The notes beneath the pieces are model-generated. The model was given only the letters and a program-made list of their open reading frames with translations. It was not told the DNA's origin and ran no database searches. A program made the translations under genes and the position numbers. A stretch of DNA of 38,152 bases from assembly GCF_000174755.1 (NCBI RefSeq), contig NZ_ACLQ01000006.1:1-38152 (forward strand). Direction: 5' to 3'. Shown piece by piece: positions 25,280 to 33,664 of the stretch. Numbering within the stretch: the first letter of the stretch is position 1; every line of letters begins with the position of its first letter. The stretch is from Capnocytophaga gingivalis ATCC 33624 (GTDB taxonomy: Bacteria > Bacteroidota > Bacteroidia > Flavobacteriales > Flavobacteriaceae).

Positions 25280-26573
25280 TTTCCTTCCCTTGATAGAAAT
25301 TCAATAATTGTTGGTAGAGTAAGACCATATATTTATTCTGTAGGTACGTTTGCTCAGCATTAAGGTAGGTATTTCTACTAACAAGGAGTTCGGTATTGGT
25401 TAAGTTGCCAAACTCATGTTTTTTCTGAGCCAATTCGTAGGCCAATTTTGCATTATCCCGTGCTGTTTTGGAAGCTACCTCCTGTGCTTGACGGGTAGTA
25501 GCGTTGTGCCAAGCGGTCTCTATTTTAGTATAGAGGTCTTTTTCTGCTTGTCGGCGATCCAGCTCCGCTTGGGATTCGGCTATTTTGGCTAAAGCGACAT
25601 TATTTCTGTTCTGATAGCGAGAAAAAATAGGAATATTAAGTGATAAACCAACCGTTTCCCCAAAGTTATTTCTCAATTGCTCCATATACTTATCAGCAGC
25701 TCGGTCAGAATACCCTGTATTGAGACCTGCACTAAGGGTAAGAGAAGGCAAATACCCCGATTTAGCGATTTGAATATCCTTTTGAGCTATTTCTTTTTGT
25801 TTTTCATACACCTTAGTATTAGGCAAATGCTGTAATGCTTGCCTAAATATCTCCTCTTTATTCTCAATAGGAGCACTAACTTCCTCCTTCTGAATAATTT
25901 CTATTTTGAAATCTGTTCCTATAGGCAACTCCAAGAGCTGCTTGAGAGCAAGCACCTGAGTCTCATATTGGTTTTGTGCTAATATAATATTATACTGATT
26001 GTTAGCATTTTGAGTTTCTATCTCGATAAGGTCAATCTTGGCGATAGCTCCATTTTCAAAACGCTTACGAGCCTGAGCGAGTTCTTCCTCGGAGGAGCGA
26101 GCTGTATTCTTAGCCGCAGTGATATTCTCATATTGATAGAGTGCTTGTAGGTATGCCTCCAAGACACTCAGGGTGATGTTGTTCTGAGCTTCCTTCCTAT
26201 ACAACTCACTTTGTTCCAATACCAATTGGGTACGTTCTGCCTGCAATCCGAGCTTTCCTCCTTCATACAAAGGCAAAGATGCATTCACCCCAAAGCTGTT
26301 GGTGAAGGTTGTTTGGTTCACCCTATCATTGGTAATCTGGTTAATTACCGAACCATTGTTCACATTGGCAGAAGCATTAGCCGCTACACTCGGCAGGCGA
26401 TTACTCTTAGCCTGATGAAGATTGATAGAGGCCGTTTGTTGACTAAGTTCTGTCTTTTTTACAGATATATTATTAGTTACAGCATAGTTGATACAATCAG
26501 TAAGCGACCATGTCTTCTCTTGAGCCCACATAGGTAAGGACAAAAGAGCTACAAAGATAATTTTGTATTTCAT
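25263..26573 (-). CDS. TolC-like outer-membrane efflux protein
   Basis: The 436-aa product has a signal peptide (KYKIIFVALLSLPMWAQ) and two OEP repeats of long helices, for example the WSLTDCINYAVTNNISV start, ARKRFENGAIAKIDLIE and AQKKHEFGNLTNTELLVSR. It forms the outer-membrane duct for the adaptor and ATPase genes that follow. I chose the ATG at 26573; upstream codons back to 26654 lie in leader DNA containing the promoter. It is first in the efflux operon, 49 bp from the adaptor gene. Confidence 0.94.
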   Translation of the reverse strand: MKYKIIFVALLSLPMWAQEKTWSLTDCINYAVTNNISVKKTELSQQTASINLHQAKSNRLPSVAANASANVNNGSVINQITNDRVNQTTFTNSFGVNASLPLYEGGKLGLQAERTQLVLEQSELYRKEAQNNITLSVLEAYLQALYQYENITAAKNTARSSEEELAQARKRFENGAIAKIDLIEIETQNANNQYNIILAQNQYETQVLALKQLLELPIGTDFKIEIIQKEEVSAPIENKEEIFRQALQHLPNTKVYEKQKEIAQKDIQIAKSGYLPSLTLSAGLNTGYSDRAADKYMEQLRNNFGETVGLSLNIPIFSRYQNRNNVALAKIAESQAELDRRQAEKDLYTKIETAWHNATTRQAQEVASKTARDNAKLAYELAQKKHEFGNLTNTELLVSRNTYLNAEQTYLQNKYMVLLYQQLLNFYQGKEIMINN

Positions 26574-26596
26574 TTTTGATGATTGTTTTTGAGCTA

Positions 26597-26604
26597 CAAA
26601 AATA
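26597..26604 (-). promoter_or_regulatory. -7 element of the efflux operon
   Basis: TATTTTTG on the minus strand, 23 bp before the TolC-like ATG. The -33 TTG is not clear at the usual distance. Its position supports the 26573 start. Confidence 0.5.
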
Positions 26605-26668
26605 CTCTTTTTTTTACAAAAAAGAAATATATAAGGAAAAATATATTTTAACACCCCACCGACACAAC

Positions 26669-26702
26669 AAAAGCTCCCTGATTGTACGAATCAAGGACTT
26701 TT
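26669..26702 (-). terminator. Imperfect hairpin, possible second terminator
   Basis: AAAAG.TCC.TGATT on the left pairs with AATCA.GGA.CTTTT on the right, with one bulge and one mismatch, loop 5 nt. It lies beyond the strong hairpin at 26753. Apart from these hairpins I see nothing in 26605-26752. Confidence 0.45.
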
Positions 26703-26752
26703 CTCTTAGGAAATCACAATAGATATTATTGTCTTGTAAATCAAAACACTAA

Positions 26753-26786
26753 AAAAGTGCCTATAGTCAATTCTATAAGCACTTTT
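26753..26786 (-). terminator. Intrinsic terminator of the PiT gene
   Basis: AAAAGTGCCTATAG (26753-26766) and CTATAAGCACTTTT (26773-26786) pair over 14 positions with one mismatch. On the minus strand a T run follows. It lies 13 bp after the PiT stop. Confidence 0.75.
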
Positions 26787-26787
26787 A

Positions 26788-26814
26788 TTAATCATTTGTT
26801 ATTTTTCATTTGTC
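26788..26814. repeat. Heptad repeat at the 3' end of the PiT gene
   Basis: TTAATCA, TTTGTTA, TTTTTCA, then TTTGTCA with the start of the next unit. It spans the PiT stop codon and the last codons. Confidence 0.5.
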
Positions 26815-29075
26815 ATCGTCCTGAACTGGTCTTTGAAGTTCTTAAAGAGCGTCATAAGGTTGATGATAGAGCGAATCAGTACACGAGTTTCGAGGAGCAA
26901 ACTAAAATATAGCTTAGTATTCTTAGGACTGGACTCGGTAGTACGGATGTCGCGTATCTGCTTTTCTATCAGCTCAGAGATCTCGTCCTTAATACTGCTA
27001 ACATCCTTGATTAGCTGTGTGGTAGAGTTCGAATACATGGAAACATTCAGTATCTCCAATATCTTCTGGAACTGCTGCTGCATTTTCTCAGAGATTGTTT
27101 TAAGATTTCGTATATGATTGTATTTTAGTTTCTTATGATTGTTATCCACATGAGTATAGCTGGTATCGGCTATGAAGCTAATAGAGTTGGACATACTGTG
27201 TAGATAGTCCAAGATAAGAATATAGAACTTACTGGAAGTCACTGAACTATCATCGATAGAACGGATAAAGTAATAGATATCACTCTTGAGGTCTTCTATA
27301 TCGGAGGTGAGCGCCTTGGCTCGCTTTTTACAAGCTTTGAGCCCTTTGTGATTTTCTACTGCCAGATTATCTATCACTTCACGGTAGAGCTCATCAATGG
27401 TCTGCACAGCCCCAGCGATATTCTGGGAGCTGAGCTTCATGATTCCACTAATGGTGATAAGGTCTTCCTTGTTAAAGCGTTTCTTTTGAGCTTCTTTTTC
27501 CTTGCGTTGTTTTCTGCGATAAGCAATAGCATTGCGCACTACCAAGTAACCAACAAGGAATATCATGGTAATCAGTCCATATATTTCCCCATAGAAAAGA
27601 ATCACTGCAATTCCCAATCCCATGACAAAGGCTGCTCCAGCGGTGAGGAACCACCCCCCTATGACATTGAATACTCCTGCCACACGGAATACGGCTGATT
27701 CTCTCCCCCAAGCCCTATCGGCAAGAGAAGTACCCATAGCCACCATAAAAGTAACATAGGTAGTCGAGAGAGGCAACTTCAAAGAAGTACCCACAGCGAT
27801 AAGGCTACTGGAGACAACCAAGTTGATCGCAGCTCGGACGACATCATACGCTGGCTTATCTATAGAATCACTTTTTTCTTCCTCTGGTTTTTCAAAGCGG
27901 CTATGGATATACTTCAAGGTACGCTTAGGGATAAGAGCCTCAATCATGGAAGTAACCCATACACTAAAGCGAACAATCCCACGGGAGAGCCCTGTAGCCT
28001 CAAACCGTTCCTTGCCCCCTCCTTGTTGGGAGAGCTTCATCTCGGTTTGCATCACATTGAGTGCCTTTTTAGAGAACCAAATGGTAAGTATCATCAGAGT
28101 CCCTGCTATGATGAGAAAGATCTGAGGGGTCTGTACATTCTCCCTGAGGGCTCCCATGGTCATGGACTGCTCTGGAGTTCCCGCGGCTTCCCACAGCTGG
28201 AAAGAATCCCAAGCAGCTACAGGTACCCCAATAAAGTTTACCAAGTCATTACCCGCAAAAGCCATTGCCAGCGCAAAGGTACCTGAGAGAATCACCACCC
28301 GCCAGATACTTACCTTATACCAATAAAGTACCTGTCCCAAGATAAAAAAGCCAACAAAGAAACAACCCAACAGTAGGAGAGTGTTCTGATCTATCCAATC
28401 CAAAAGCTCCTTATGCATAAAAGACAAACCACTCAAGCCCTTGATGACAAGAAAATAGCTTAGCGCAGTGAGTGCAATCCCCCCTACAATACCGCTAAAG
28501 TAGCGCATGCGTTTTTCAAAGTCAAAAGTAAAGAGTAGTCGGGTGAGGAATTGCACCAAAGACCCCACAACAAAAGCGATAAAAACCGAGACAAAGATAG
28601 CCACAATCACCTGCCCTACCTTGTCCGTATTGATATAGTTTCTGACTCCATCTATCACGTACAGCAGTCGGTCTTTTTCTTTGAGTTCCTTGACAAAAGC
28701 AACCCCTACAGAAGCCCCTAAGAGCTCGAAAACGATAGAAATTGTTGTGGAAGTAGGAAGTCCTAACGTATTGAAGAAGTCCAACAGGAGAATATCGGCC
28801 AACATCACTGTGGCAAAGATCACCATCAGTTCCTCGAAGTAAAACATCTCTGGGTTGAAGATACCCTTCTTGGCTATCTCCATCATCCCATTGGAGAAGA
28901 TAGCCCCTATTCCCACCCCTATACTGGCCACAATCATGATAGTGCGAAGCCGTGCCGCTCTGGAACTAAAGGCCGAGTTCAGGAAGTTCACAGCATCATT
29001 GCTCACTCCTACCACAAGGTCAAAAATAGCAAGGGCAAAAAGGGCTGAGAGGGTAAAAATATAAACCTGTTCCAT
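26799..29075 (-). CDS. PiT-family inorganic phosphate transporter with C-terminal PhoU-like helical domain
   Basis: The 758-aa membrane protein has the duplicated PiT signatures: GVSNDAVNFLNSAF with FFNTLGLPTSTT in the first half, then AGNDLVNFIGVP and KLPLSTTYVTFMVAMGTSLADRAWG in the second. A long cytoplasmic tail (about 540-758) of charged helices follows (KRAKALTSDIEDLKSDIYYF), resembling a PhoU/DUF47-type regulator fused to the transporter. PiT carriers import phosphate with H+ or Na+. The fused tail makes it longer than typical PiT (~420-500 aa). It has a -7 element (29092) and its own terminator. Confidence 0.92.
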   Translation of the reverse strand: MEQVYIFTLSALFALAIFDLVVGVSNDAVNFLNSAFSSRAARLRTIMIVASIGVGIGAIFSNGMMEIAKKGIFNPEMFYFEELMVIFATVMLADILLLDFFNTLGLPTSTTISIVFELLGASVGVAFVKELKEKDRLLYVIDGVRNYINTDKVGQVIVAIFVSVFIAFVVGSLVQFLTRLLFTFDFEKRMRYFSGIVGGIALTALSYFLVIKGLSGLSFMHKELLDWIDQNTLLLLGCFFVGFFILGQVLYWYKVSIWRVVILSGTFALAMAFAGNDLVNFIGVPVAAWDSFQLWEAAGTPEQSMTMGALRENVQTPQIFLIIAGTLMILTIWFSKKALNVMQTEMKLSQQGGGKERFEATGLSRGIVRFSVWVTSMIEALIPKRTLKYIHSRFEKPEEEKSDSIDKPAYDVVRAAINLVVSSSLIAVGTSLKLPLSTTYVTFMVAMGTSLADRAWGRESAVFRVAGVFNVIGGWFLTAGAAFVMGLGIAVILFYGEIYGLITMIFLVGYLVVRNAIAYRRKQRKEKEAQKKRFNKEDLITISGIMKLSSQNIAGAVQTIDELYREVIDNLAVENHKGLKACKKRAKALTSDIEDLKSDIYYFIRSIDDSSVTSSKFYILILDYLHSMSNSISFIADTSYTHVDNNHKKLKYNHIRNLKTISEKMQQQFQKILEILNVSMYSNSTTQLIKDVSSIKDEISELIEKQIRDIRTTESSPKNTKLYFSLLLETRVLIRSIINLMTLFKNFKDQFRTMTNEK

Positions 29076-29091
29076 TCTTTGTATTTTGGTG

Positions 29092-29099
29092 CAAATATA
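29092..29099 (-). promoter_or_regulatory. -7 element of the PiT gene
   Basis: TATATTTG on the minus strand, 16 bp before the ATG. The expected TTG at -33 is TGG, so the match is partial. It lies in the 34-bp gap after menC. Confidence 0.5.
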
Positions 29100-29109
29100 T
29101 TACATTTTT

Positions 29110-30123
29110 TTATTTTATCCACCATAGTTTCCCATTTTTTACTTGCAAAGAACTTGGGAAATTATTTGTATACAGACTACCTGTTCCCAAGCCTTGTGGT
29201 AAGGGGTTTTCCAGAGTATATGTCCACTGTGCTATAGCCGAAAGTCCTATGTTGCCCTCCAGAGCGGAGGTAACCCACCAGCCGATATTTTCTTTCTCTG
29301 CCAAGGCTATCCACTCTTCACTTCCTCTGTACCCCCCTATAAGCGAAGGCTTTAGAATAATATAAGCAGGTTTTATCCATTGGAGTATCTCCTCTTTTCG
29401 AGAAGGACAAGCCACTCCTATAAGCTCCTCATCTAAGGCAATTGGCAAAGGAGAGGTCTCACATAGGCGTACCATCGCCTCATATTGTCCTGCTCGGATA
29501 GGTTGTTCTATGGAATGAATCTGTAAGTCCGAGAGCCTCTTGAGCTTCTCCAAGGCATCCGTAGGAGAAAAAGCCCCATTGGCATCCACCCGAAGCTCTA
29601 TCTCGGAAGAGGTAAATTGCTGGCGAATACCCTTGAGGAGTGCATACTCTGTCTCGAAGTCTATAGCTCCGATTTTCATCTTGATACAGCGGAATCCCTG
29701 AGAGAGTTTCTCCCGTATCTGCTGCTGCATGAACTCCTTATCGCCCATCCAAATAAGACCATTGATAGGAATAGCCTCCTTGCCTTGGGTAAAAGCAGAA
29801 GGAAAAAGTACCCCCTCCTCTTGAGCTTCCAAGGAGAGAAAAGCCTGTTCTACCCCAAACTGTATAGAGGGATAACTCTTGAGCTCATCCCATAGAGCTT
29901 CCTTCCCCAACGAGATATGTTGGCAAACCCATAGGAGCTTACTCCGTTCGTAATCAGCAATATTATCTATACTCAACCCTGGGAGTGGGCTGCATTCGCC
30001 TATGCCAAATCGTCCGTCGTGCTCTATAGTGAGCAGCCAAGTAGGTTTTTCGGTCAGCACCCCACGAGAGGTACCCGCAGGACGCTTAAATTGTAAGATG
30101 TGTTTTTGGAAAATTGCCTTCAT
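29110..30123 (-). CDS. menC: o-Succinylbenzoate synthase (enolase superfamily)
   Basis: MenC dehydrates SHCHC to o-succinylbenzoate in menaquinone synthesis. The 337-aa protein (ATG at 30123; the longer frame to 30216 crosses the promoter region) has an N-terminal capping domain (GIGECSPLPGLS). The barrel residues are KMKIG (the KxK pair), VDANGAF, HSIEQP, ALDEE and ILKPSLIGGY. It could also be a related muconate-lactonising or dipeptide epimerase-type enzyme, but the ECSPLPGLS front and the length fit the flavobacterial MenC. Divergent from gldB. Confidence 0.85.
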   Translation of the reverse strand: MKAIFQKHILQFKRPAGTSRGVLTEKPTWLLTIEHDGRFGIGECSPLPGLSIDNIADYERSKLLWVCQHISLGKEALWDELKSYPSIQFGVEQAFLSLEAQEEGVLFPSAFTQGKEAIPINGLIWMGDKEFMQQQIREKLSQGFRCIKMKIGAIDFETEYALLKGIRQQFTSSEIELRVDANGAFSPTDALEKLKRLSDLQIHSIEQPIRAGQYEAMVRLCETSPLPIALDEELIGVACPSRKEEILQWIKPAYIILKPSLIGGYRGSEEWIALAEKENIGWWVTSALEGNIGLSAIAQWTYTLENPLPQGLGTGSLYTNNFPSSLQVKNGKLWWIK

Positions 30124-30145
30124 CTCTCTTGAAATAAACAGATGA

Positions 30146-30153
30146 CAAAAGTA
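30146..30153 (-). promoter_or_regulatory. -7 element of menC
   Basis: TACTTTTG on the minus strand, 22 bp before the menC ATG; no clear -33 TTG. Confidence 0.45.
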
Positions 30154-30189
30154 GTGATTTTCTTTGTAAAAAAATAAAATATTTTTTCT

Positions 30190-30197
30190 TACCTTTG
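30190..30197 (+). promoter_or_regulatory. -7 element of gldB, close to the start codon
   Basis: TACCTTTG ends only 4 nt before the gldB ATG at 30202. A TTG lies at 30164-30166, 23 nt upstream, which is longer than usual. Transcription would begin at or next to the ATG, so the message may be leaderless. Confidence 0.55.
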
Positions 30198-30201
30198 CAC
30201 G

Positions 30202-31155
30202 ATGAAAACAAACCATTTTTTACTTTTTATTTTACTGATAGCCTTGACTGCTTGTGATAGAACCGAACGTGCCATCTCCCAGATCCCAATGGATGTGAAG
30301 GTCTTGCGTATGGATTCTATTTTCTTCCATACCCCTGTGAAAGAACTACCCCTTATCAAAGCAAAGTATCCCCTATTCTTCCCTGAAAATACCACAGATG
30401 AAGAATGGGCTAAGAAGCAATCCGACTCCCTACAGAAAGAGCTTTTCTCGGAAATAAACAAGACCTTTGGAGATTTTTCCGATCAAAAGAAAACAATAAA
30501 GAGTATCTACCAACATATTAAGTATTATTTTCCTCAGTTCACTCCTCCTAAGGTAGTTACCCTAACCTCCGATGTAGATTATTCATCACGTGTGATCTAT
30601 GCTGACAGCCTATTGCTAATAGGGGTAGATAATTACTTAGGGAGCAAACATCGTTTCTACAGTGATATGGAAGCATATATTGCTCAGGAATTGGACAAAA
30701 AATACCTCCCTGTAGATGTAGCCCTTTCCTTTGCTGAGGCTATTATTCCTTCCTCAAGGAATACTACCTTCTTAGATGCAATGATTCATGAGGGAAAAGT
30801 GCTCTACTTAGCTCATAAGTTTCTGCCTACAGTCTCCGAGGAAGACCTACTAAAGTATACCTCTGAAAAATACCAATGGACAGAGGAGAATGAAGCACAG
30901 ATATGGCGCTACTTCATAGAAAATCAACTTCTATATAGTACCGATAGGAAAATACTGACCCGCTTTATCGATATGGCACCTTTCTCTAAGTTCTACTTGG
31001 AGCTGGACAATCAATCCCCTGGGGGTGTAGGGCGGTATATTGGACTTCGGATTGTCACCCAATATATGGAAAAACACCCCGATGCTCTACAGAAATTAGG
31101 AATTATCCCTACCGAAGAACTCTTCAAAGAAGCAAATTACAAACCTAAAAAATAG
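30202..31155 (+). CDS. gldB: Gliding motility lipoprotein GldB
   Basis: The 317-aa lipoprotein has the lipobox LTAC (Cys18) and GldB signatures: VLRMDSIFF, YPLFFPENTTDEEWAKKQSD, the PPKVVTLTSDVDYSSRVIYAD segment, LLIGVDNYLG and DAMIHEGKVLYL. GldB is needed for gliding and for the type IX secretion/motility machinery in Flavobacterium; its direct activity is unknown. gldC follows after 3 bp and an oxidoreductase after that. Confidence 0.94.
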   Translation: MKTNHFLLFILLIALTACDRTERAISQIPMDVKVLRMDSIFFHTPVKELPLIKAKYPLFFPENTTDEEWAKKQSDSLQKELFSEINKTFGDFSDQKKTIKSIYQHIKYYFPQFTPPKVVTLTSDVDYSSRVIYADSLLLIGVDNYLGSKHRFYSDMEAYIAQELDKKYLPVDVALSFAEAIIPSSRNTTFLDAMIHEGKVLYLAHKFLPTVSEEDLLKYTSEKYQWTEENEAQIWRYFIENQLLYSTDRKILTRFIDMAPFSKFYLELDNQSPGGVGRYIGLRIVTQYMEKHPDALQKLGIIPTEELFKEANYKPKK

Positions 31156-31158
31156 AAA

Positions 31159-31491
31159 ATGAATCATACTTCTGAAATAAAATTACAAGTCGAGCTGGAT
31201 GAGAATCGTATTCCTGAGCGCCTTTTCTGGGAGGCACCTGATGGAGGAATCGCTCACCAGGAGGCCAAGGCTCTATTCCTTTCCGTATGGGATCACAAGA
31301 GTAAGGAAGCTCTTCGGATAGACCTATGGACAAAGGACATGCCTCTGGAGGAAATGAATATTTTCTTCTATCAAACATTCCAAACCATGGCTGATACATT
31401 CTACAAGGCAACTCAAGATCAGAAAATGACCGACACAATGCGGGATTTCTGTGATTACTTTGCCGAAAAAATGAATATTACTAAGAAATAA
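31159..31491 (+). CDS. gldC: Gliding motility protein GldC
   Basis: The 110-aa soluble protein carries the GldC pattern: SEIKLQVELDENRIPE, WEAPDGGIAHQEAKALFLSVWD, the RIDLWTKDMPLEEMN segment and the DTMRDFCDYFAEKM end. GldC supports GldB and increases gliding efficiency in F. johnsoniae. It has no signal peptide. It starts 3 nt after gldB. Confidence 0.96.
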   Translation: MNHTSEIKLQVELDENRIPERLFWEAPDGGIAHQEAKALFLSVWDHKSKEALRIDLWTKDMPLEEMNIFFYQTFQTMADTFYKATQDQKMTDTMRDFCDYFAEKMNITKK

Positions 31492-31502
31492 GCTATCTAA
31501 AG

Positions 31503-32486
31503 ATGAAAAATAAACTAAAAGTAGGGGTATTGGGTGCAGGACACTTAGGAAAAATACACCTAAAACTCCTTAACCAATCCGAGAGATATGAACTTATAGG
31601 TTTCTACGATCCTAATAAAGAGCAAGCGCAGAAGGTAGTAGCCGAATTTGGTTATACTTACTTCGATAGTATAGAGAGGCTCATCGAGGCAGTAGAGGTA
31701 GTGGATATCGTAACCCCTACCCTATCCCACTATGAGTGTGCGCTGAAGGCTATTGCCGCCAAGCGAAATATTTTTATAGAGAAACCCATTACCAGCACTG
31801 TAGCCGAGGCAGAAGAAATATACCGACTACTGGAAGCAAACCAGCTCAAAGGGCAAGTGGGGCATGTGGAGCGTTTCAATCCTGCTTTTCAAGCGGCTAA
31901 GCCGTCCATAGCAAACCCTATGTTCATTGAGGTTCACCGCTTGGCGGAGTTCAACCCAAGGGGTACCGATGTTTCCGTAGTACTTGACCTAATGATTCAC
32001 GATATAGATGTGCTCCTAAGTGTAGTGGATTCGCCTGTAAAGCATATAGAAGCCAGTGGAGTAGCTGTCATTAGCAAATCACCTGATATTACCAATGCTC
32101 GTATAGAATTTGAAAATGGCTGTGTGGCCAACCTTACTGCCAGCCGTATTTCGATGAAGAATATGCGCAAGAGTCGTTTCTTCCAGAAGGATGCCTATAT
32201 CTCTGTGGATTTCTTAGAAAAAAAGGTAGAAGTCATCCATATGAAAGATGCTCCTGAGCACCCCAGTGAATTCGATATGATTCTCCAGAATAATGAGGGC
32301 GAACGCAAGCAAATCTACTTCGAATACCCAGAGGTACAACCTACCAATGCTATTCTTGAGGAATTAGAAACCTTTGCCGATGCTATAGAGCACAACACCA
32401 CTCCTGTAGTGACCTTCCTACAAGGTACCAAAGCATTGCGCCTTGCCAAAGATATCATCACAAAAATAGAGGAAAATTTTAAATAA
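31503..32486 (+). CDS. Gfo/Idh/MocA-family NAD(P)-dependent oxidoreductase
   Basis: The 327-aa protein has an N-terminal Rossmann fold (VGVLGAGHLGKIHLK) and the EKPITSTVAEAEEI motif (Lys of EKP). GHVERFNPAFQA and the VLDLMIHDIDVLLSVV segment mark the C-terminal domain (His of the HDID motif). The GHVERFNPA variant resembles UDP-N-acetylglucosamine-type sugar dehydrogenases, but the substrate cannot be fixed. It lies 11 bp after gldC and is probably part of the same unit. Confidence 0.88.
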   Translation: MKNKLKVGVLGAGHLGKIHLKLLNQSERYELIGFYDPNKEQAQKVVAEFGYTYFDSIERLIEAVEVVDIVTPTLSHYECALKAIAAKRNIFIEKPITSTVAEAEEIYRLLEANQLKGQVGHVERFNPAFQAAKPSIANPMFIEVHRLAEFNPRGTDVSVVLDLMIHDIDVLLSVVDSPVKHIEASGVAVISKSPDITNARIEFENGCVANLTASRISMKNMRKSRFFQKDAYISVDFLEKKVEVIHMKDAPEHPSEFDMILQNNEGERKQIYFEYPEVQPTNAILEELETFADAIEHNTTPVVTFLQGTKALRLAKDIITKIEENFK

Positions 32487-32490
32487 ACTC

Positions 32491-32525
32491 ATGAGTGAAT
32501 GAGGAGAATTCACTCATTCACTCAT
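32491..32525 (+). terminator. Hairpin after the gldB-gldC unit
   Basis: ATGAGTGAATGAG (32491-32503) pairs perfectly over 13 bp with CTCATTCACTCAT (32513-32525). The T run after it is poor, so it could be a stabilising stem or a terminator with help. It is built of ATGA/TCAT units. Confidence 0.55.
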
Positions 32526-32570
32526 TGATTCAAAAGGCGTTTTCAATTGGTGTTTTCGTACTTTCCCTCT

Positions 32571-32598
32571 CGCTGGCGCGAGCGTGTCGCTCGTGTCT
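32571..32598. repeat. Palindromic CTGGCGCGAGCGTGTCGCTCG element
   Basis: CGAGCG and CGCTCG form a tight hairpin around TGT. A related but diverged element with CTGGTGCGAGCCTGTTGCTC lies at 36251-36271, and shortened relatives (CTCACTGACTCGCGCC) lie at 33081-33096 and 34715-34730. The rest of 32526-32707 shows no gene. Confidence 0.45.
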
Positions 32599-32707
32599 CT
32601 ATTGCCCCTAATTCATTGCCTAATTAGTATTATAACATTAGTTATCAGTATATAGGAACCTTGATAATGCATTTATCGTATTCCAATTTCTATATATTAT
32701 ATTGTTT

Positions 32708-33019
32708 TTACCATAAGGTGGTTTTATACTTTTCCATATAAAAGATATTGAATAAGACAAAGAACTCATCCAAAGCCTTTTCTTCTGTTTCAAATTTATA
32801 ATAAAGTATATTAGCCCAACCTCTAGAGTCGCCTCTCATATTATACCTTTTTCTTAGCCATTCACAAAATTCTGTGTATAAGACACTAGCTTTTACATCT
32901 TCCTCGGTATCACGATAATGCCAACCATTAATAAAAGCTTCTAAACAAAATACATTGTGAATTCCAATAAATAATTCCGGAATAGGCTTAATAAGTTTTA
33001 TAAGTTCTATTATTGTCAT
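32708..33019 (-). CDS. Small immunity-like protein, paralogue 1
   Basis: A 103-aa soluble protein with no known motif. It shares about four-fifths of its residues with the gene at 34347-34655, including RKRYNM, LYYKFETEEKALDEFFVLFN and the KYKT.LW end. The layout (helix, GWHYRD turn, SRGWA.ILYY strand, long helix) fits small proteins often found in bacterial toxin-immunity arrays, but I cannot name the family. It is the last gene of the accessory island on this side; upstream DNA is nearly identical to that of its paralogue. Confidence 0.7.
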   Translation of the reverse strand: MTIIELIKLIKPIPELFIGIHNVFCLEAFINGWHYRDTEEDVKASVLYTEFCEWLRKRYNMRGDSRGWANILYYKFETEEKALDEFFVLFNIFYMEKYKTTLW

Positions 33020-33096
33020 ATTGAAAATAGTTTTTTGTTTCTGTGTTATATATATTAGGTATAAAGTCTAAAGGATTTCTCTCACTGACTCGCGCC
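33014..33096. repeat. Duplicated upstream region, copy 1
   Basis: From the start of paralogue 1 to the CTCACTGACTCGCGCC element this stretch is almost identical to 34650-34730. Differences are confined to a short TA run (gttatatatatt against gtgttatatt) and single bases. It holds the likely promoter region of the paralogues. Confidence 0.7.
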
Positions 33097-33118
33097 TGTG
33101 GAAGACTTTATTTCTTTT

Positions 33119-33661
33119 TTATTTAGCTATACAATAAATATCATTTGCAATAGTTAGGAATTTTCCTTGCTCTCCATTAAATTCTTCTGAAGCAGATAAA
33201 AAGCAATAATAATTAGGTTCTGGATGTTCAGAGATAGTATTTCTATTTAAGGTGGTTCTATATACTTTTTTACTATGTCTTTTTATCCAACTAAAAACTT
33301 CCTTTATCCAAGCCTCTGAATCTTCATCTTCAGAAAAACCATATAATTGCCCATTTTTAAGAAACTTCCCTTTTTCTATTGTCGATTTAAGTAATTGAAT
33401 ACGTCCTCTGCCAATTGGATGAAAATGAGCATATCCTTGAATGTTGTTATATTCTTTAGAATATTGTGGTAAAGAAACAATATTTGTATTTAACAGACAA
33501 ATCTGTTTGGTTTGAGCCTCCAAAATATTTTTCAAAGGATTAATACTTTCATTAATTAATAGAGGTTTCGTATCAATTAGAATCGTTGTGACTTCTTTTA
33601 AGAAAGAAGTAAACACACCATAATCATTATCATTTGCAAAAAAATAGCATTTTCTTTTCAT
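33119..33661 (-). CDS. Hypothetical protein paired with a CDP-alcohol phosphatidyltransferase-like gene
   Basis: A 180-aa soluble protein. It begins KRKCYFFANDNDYGVF and has a GYAHFHPIGRGRIQLL segment, WIKEVFSWIKRHSKKVYRTTLNR and ends GKFLTIANDIYCIAK. No family is recognised. The ATG lies 3 nt after the stop of the upstream membrane enzyme, so the two are co-translated. The neighbourhood of small proteins suggests an immunity or accessory role, but this is only context. Confidence 0.65.
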   Translation of the reverse strand: MKRKCYFFANDNDYGVFTSFLKEVTTILIDTKPLLINESINPLKNILEAQTKQICLLNTNIVSLPQYSKEYNNIQGYAHFHPIGRGRIQLLKSTIEKGKFLKNGQLYGFSEDEDSEAWIKEVFSWIKRHSKKVYRTTLNRNTISEHPEPNYYCFLSASEEFNGEQGKFLTIANDIYCIAK

Positions 33662-33664
33662 TTG

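Noticed and set aside
26574-26654. Longer start for the TolC-like protein
   Set aside because: The extra residues spoil the signal peptide and cross the likely -7 element at 26597-26604.
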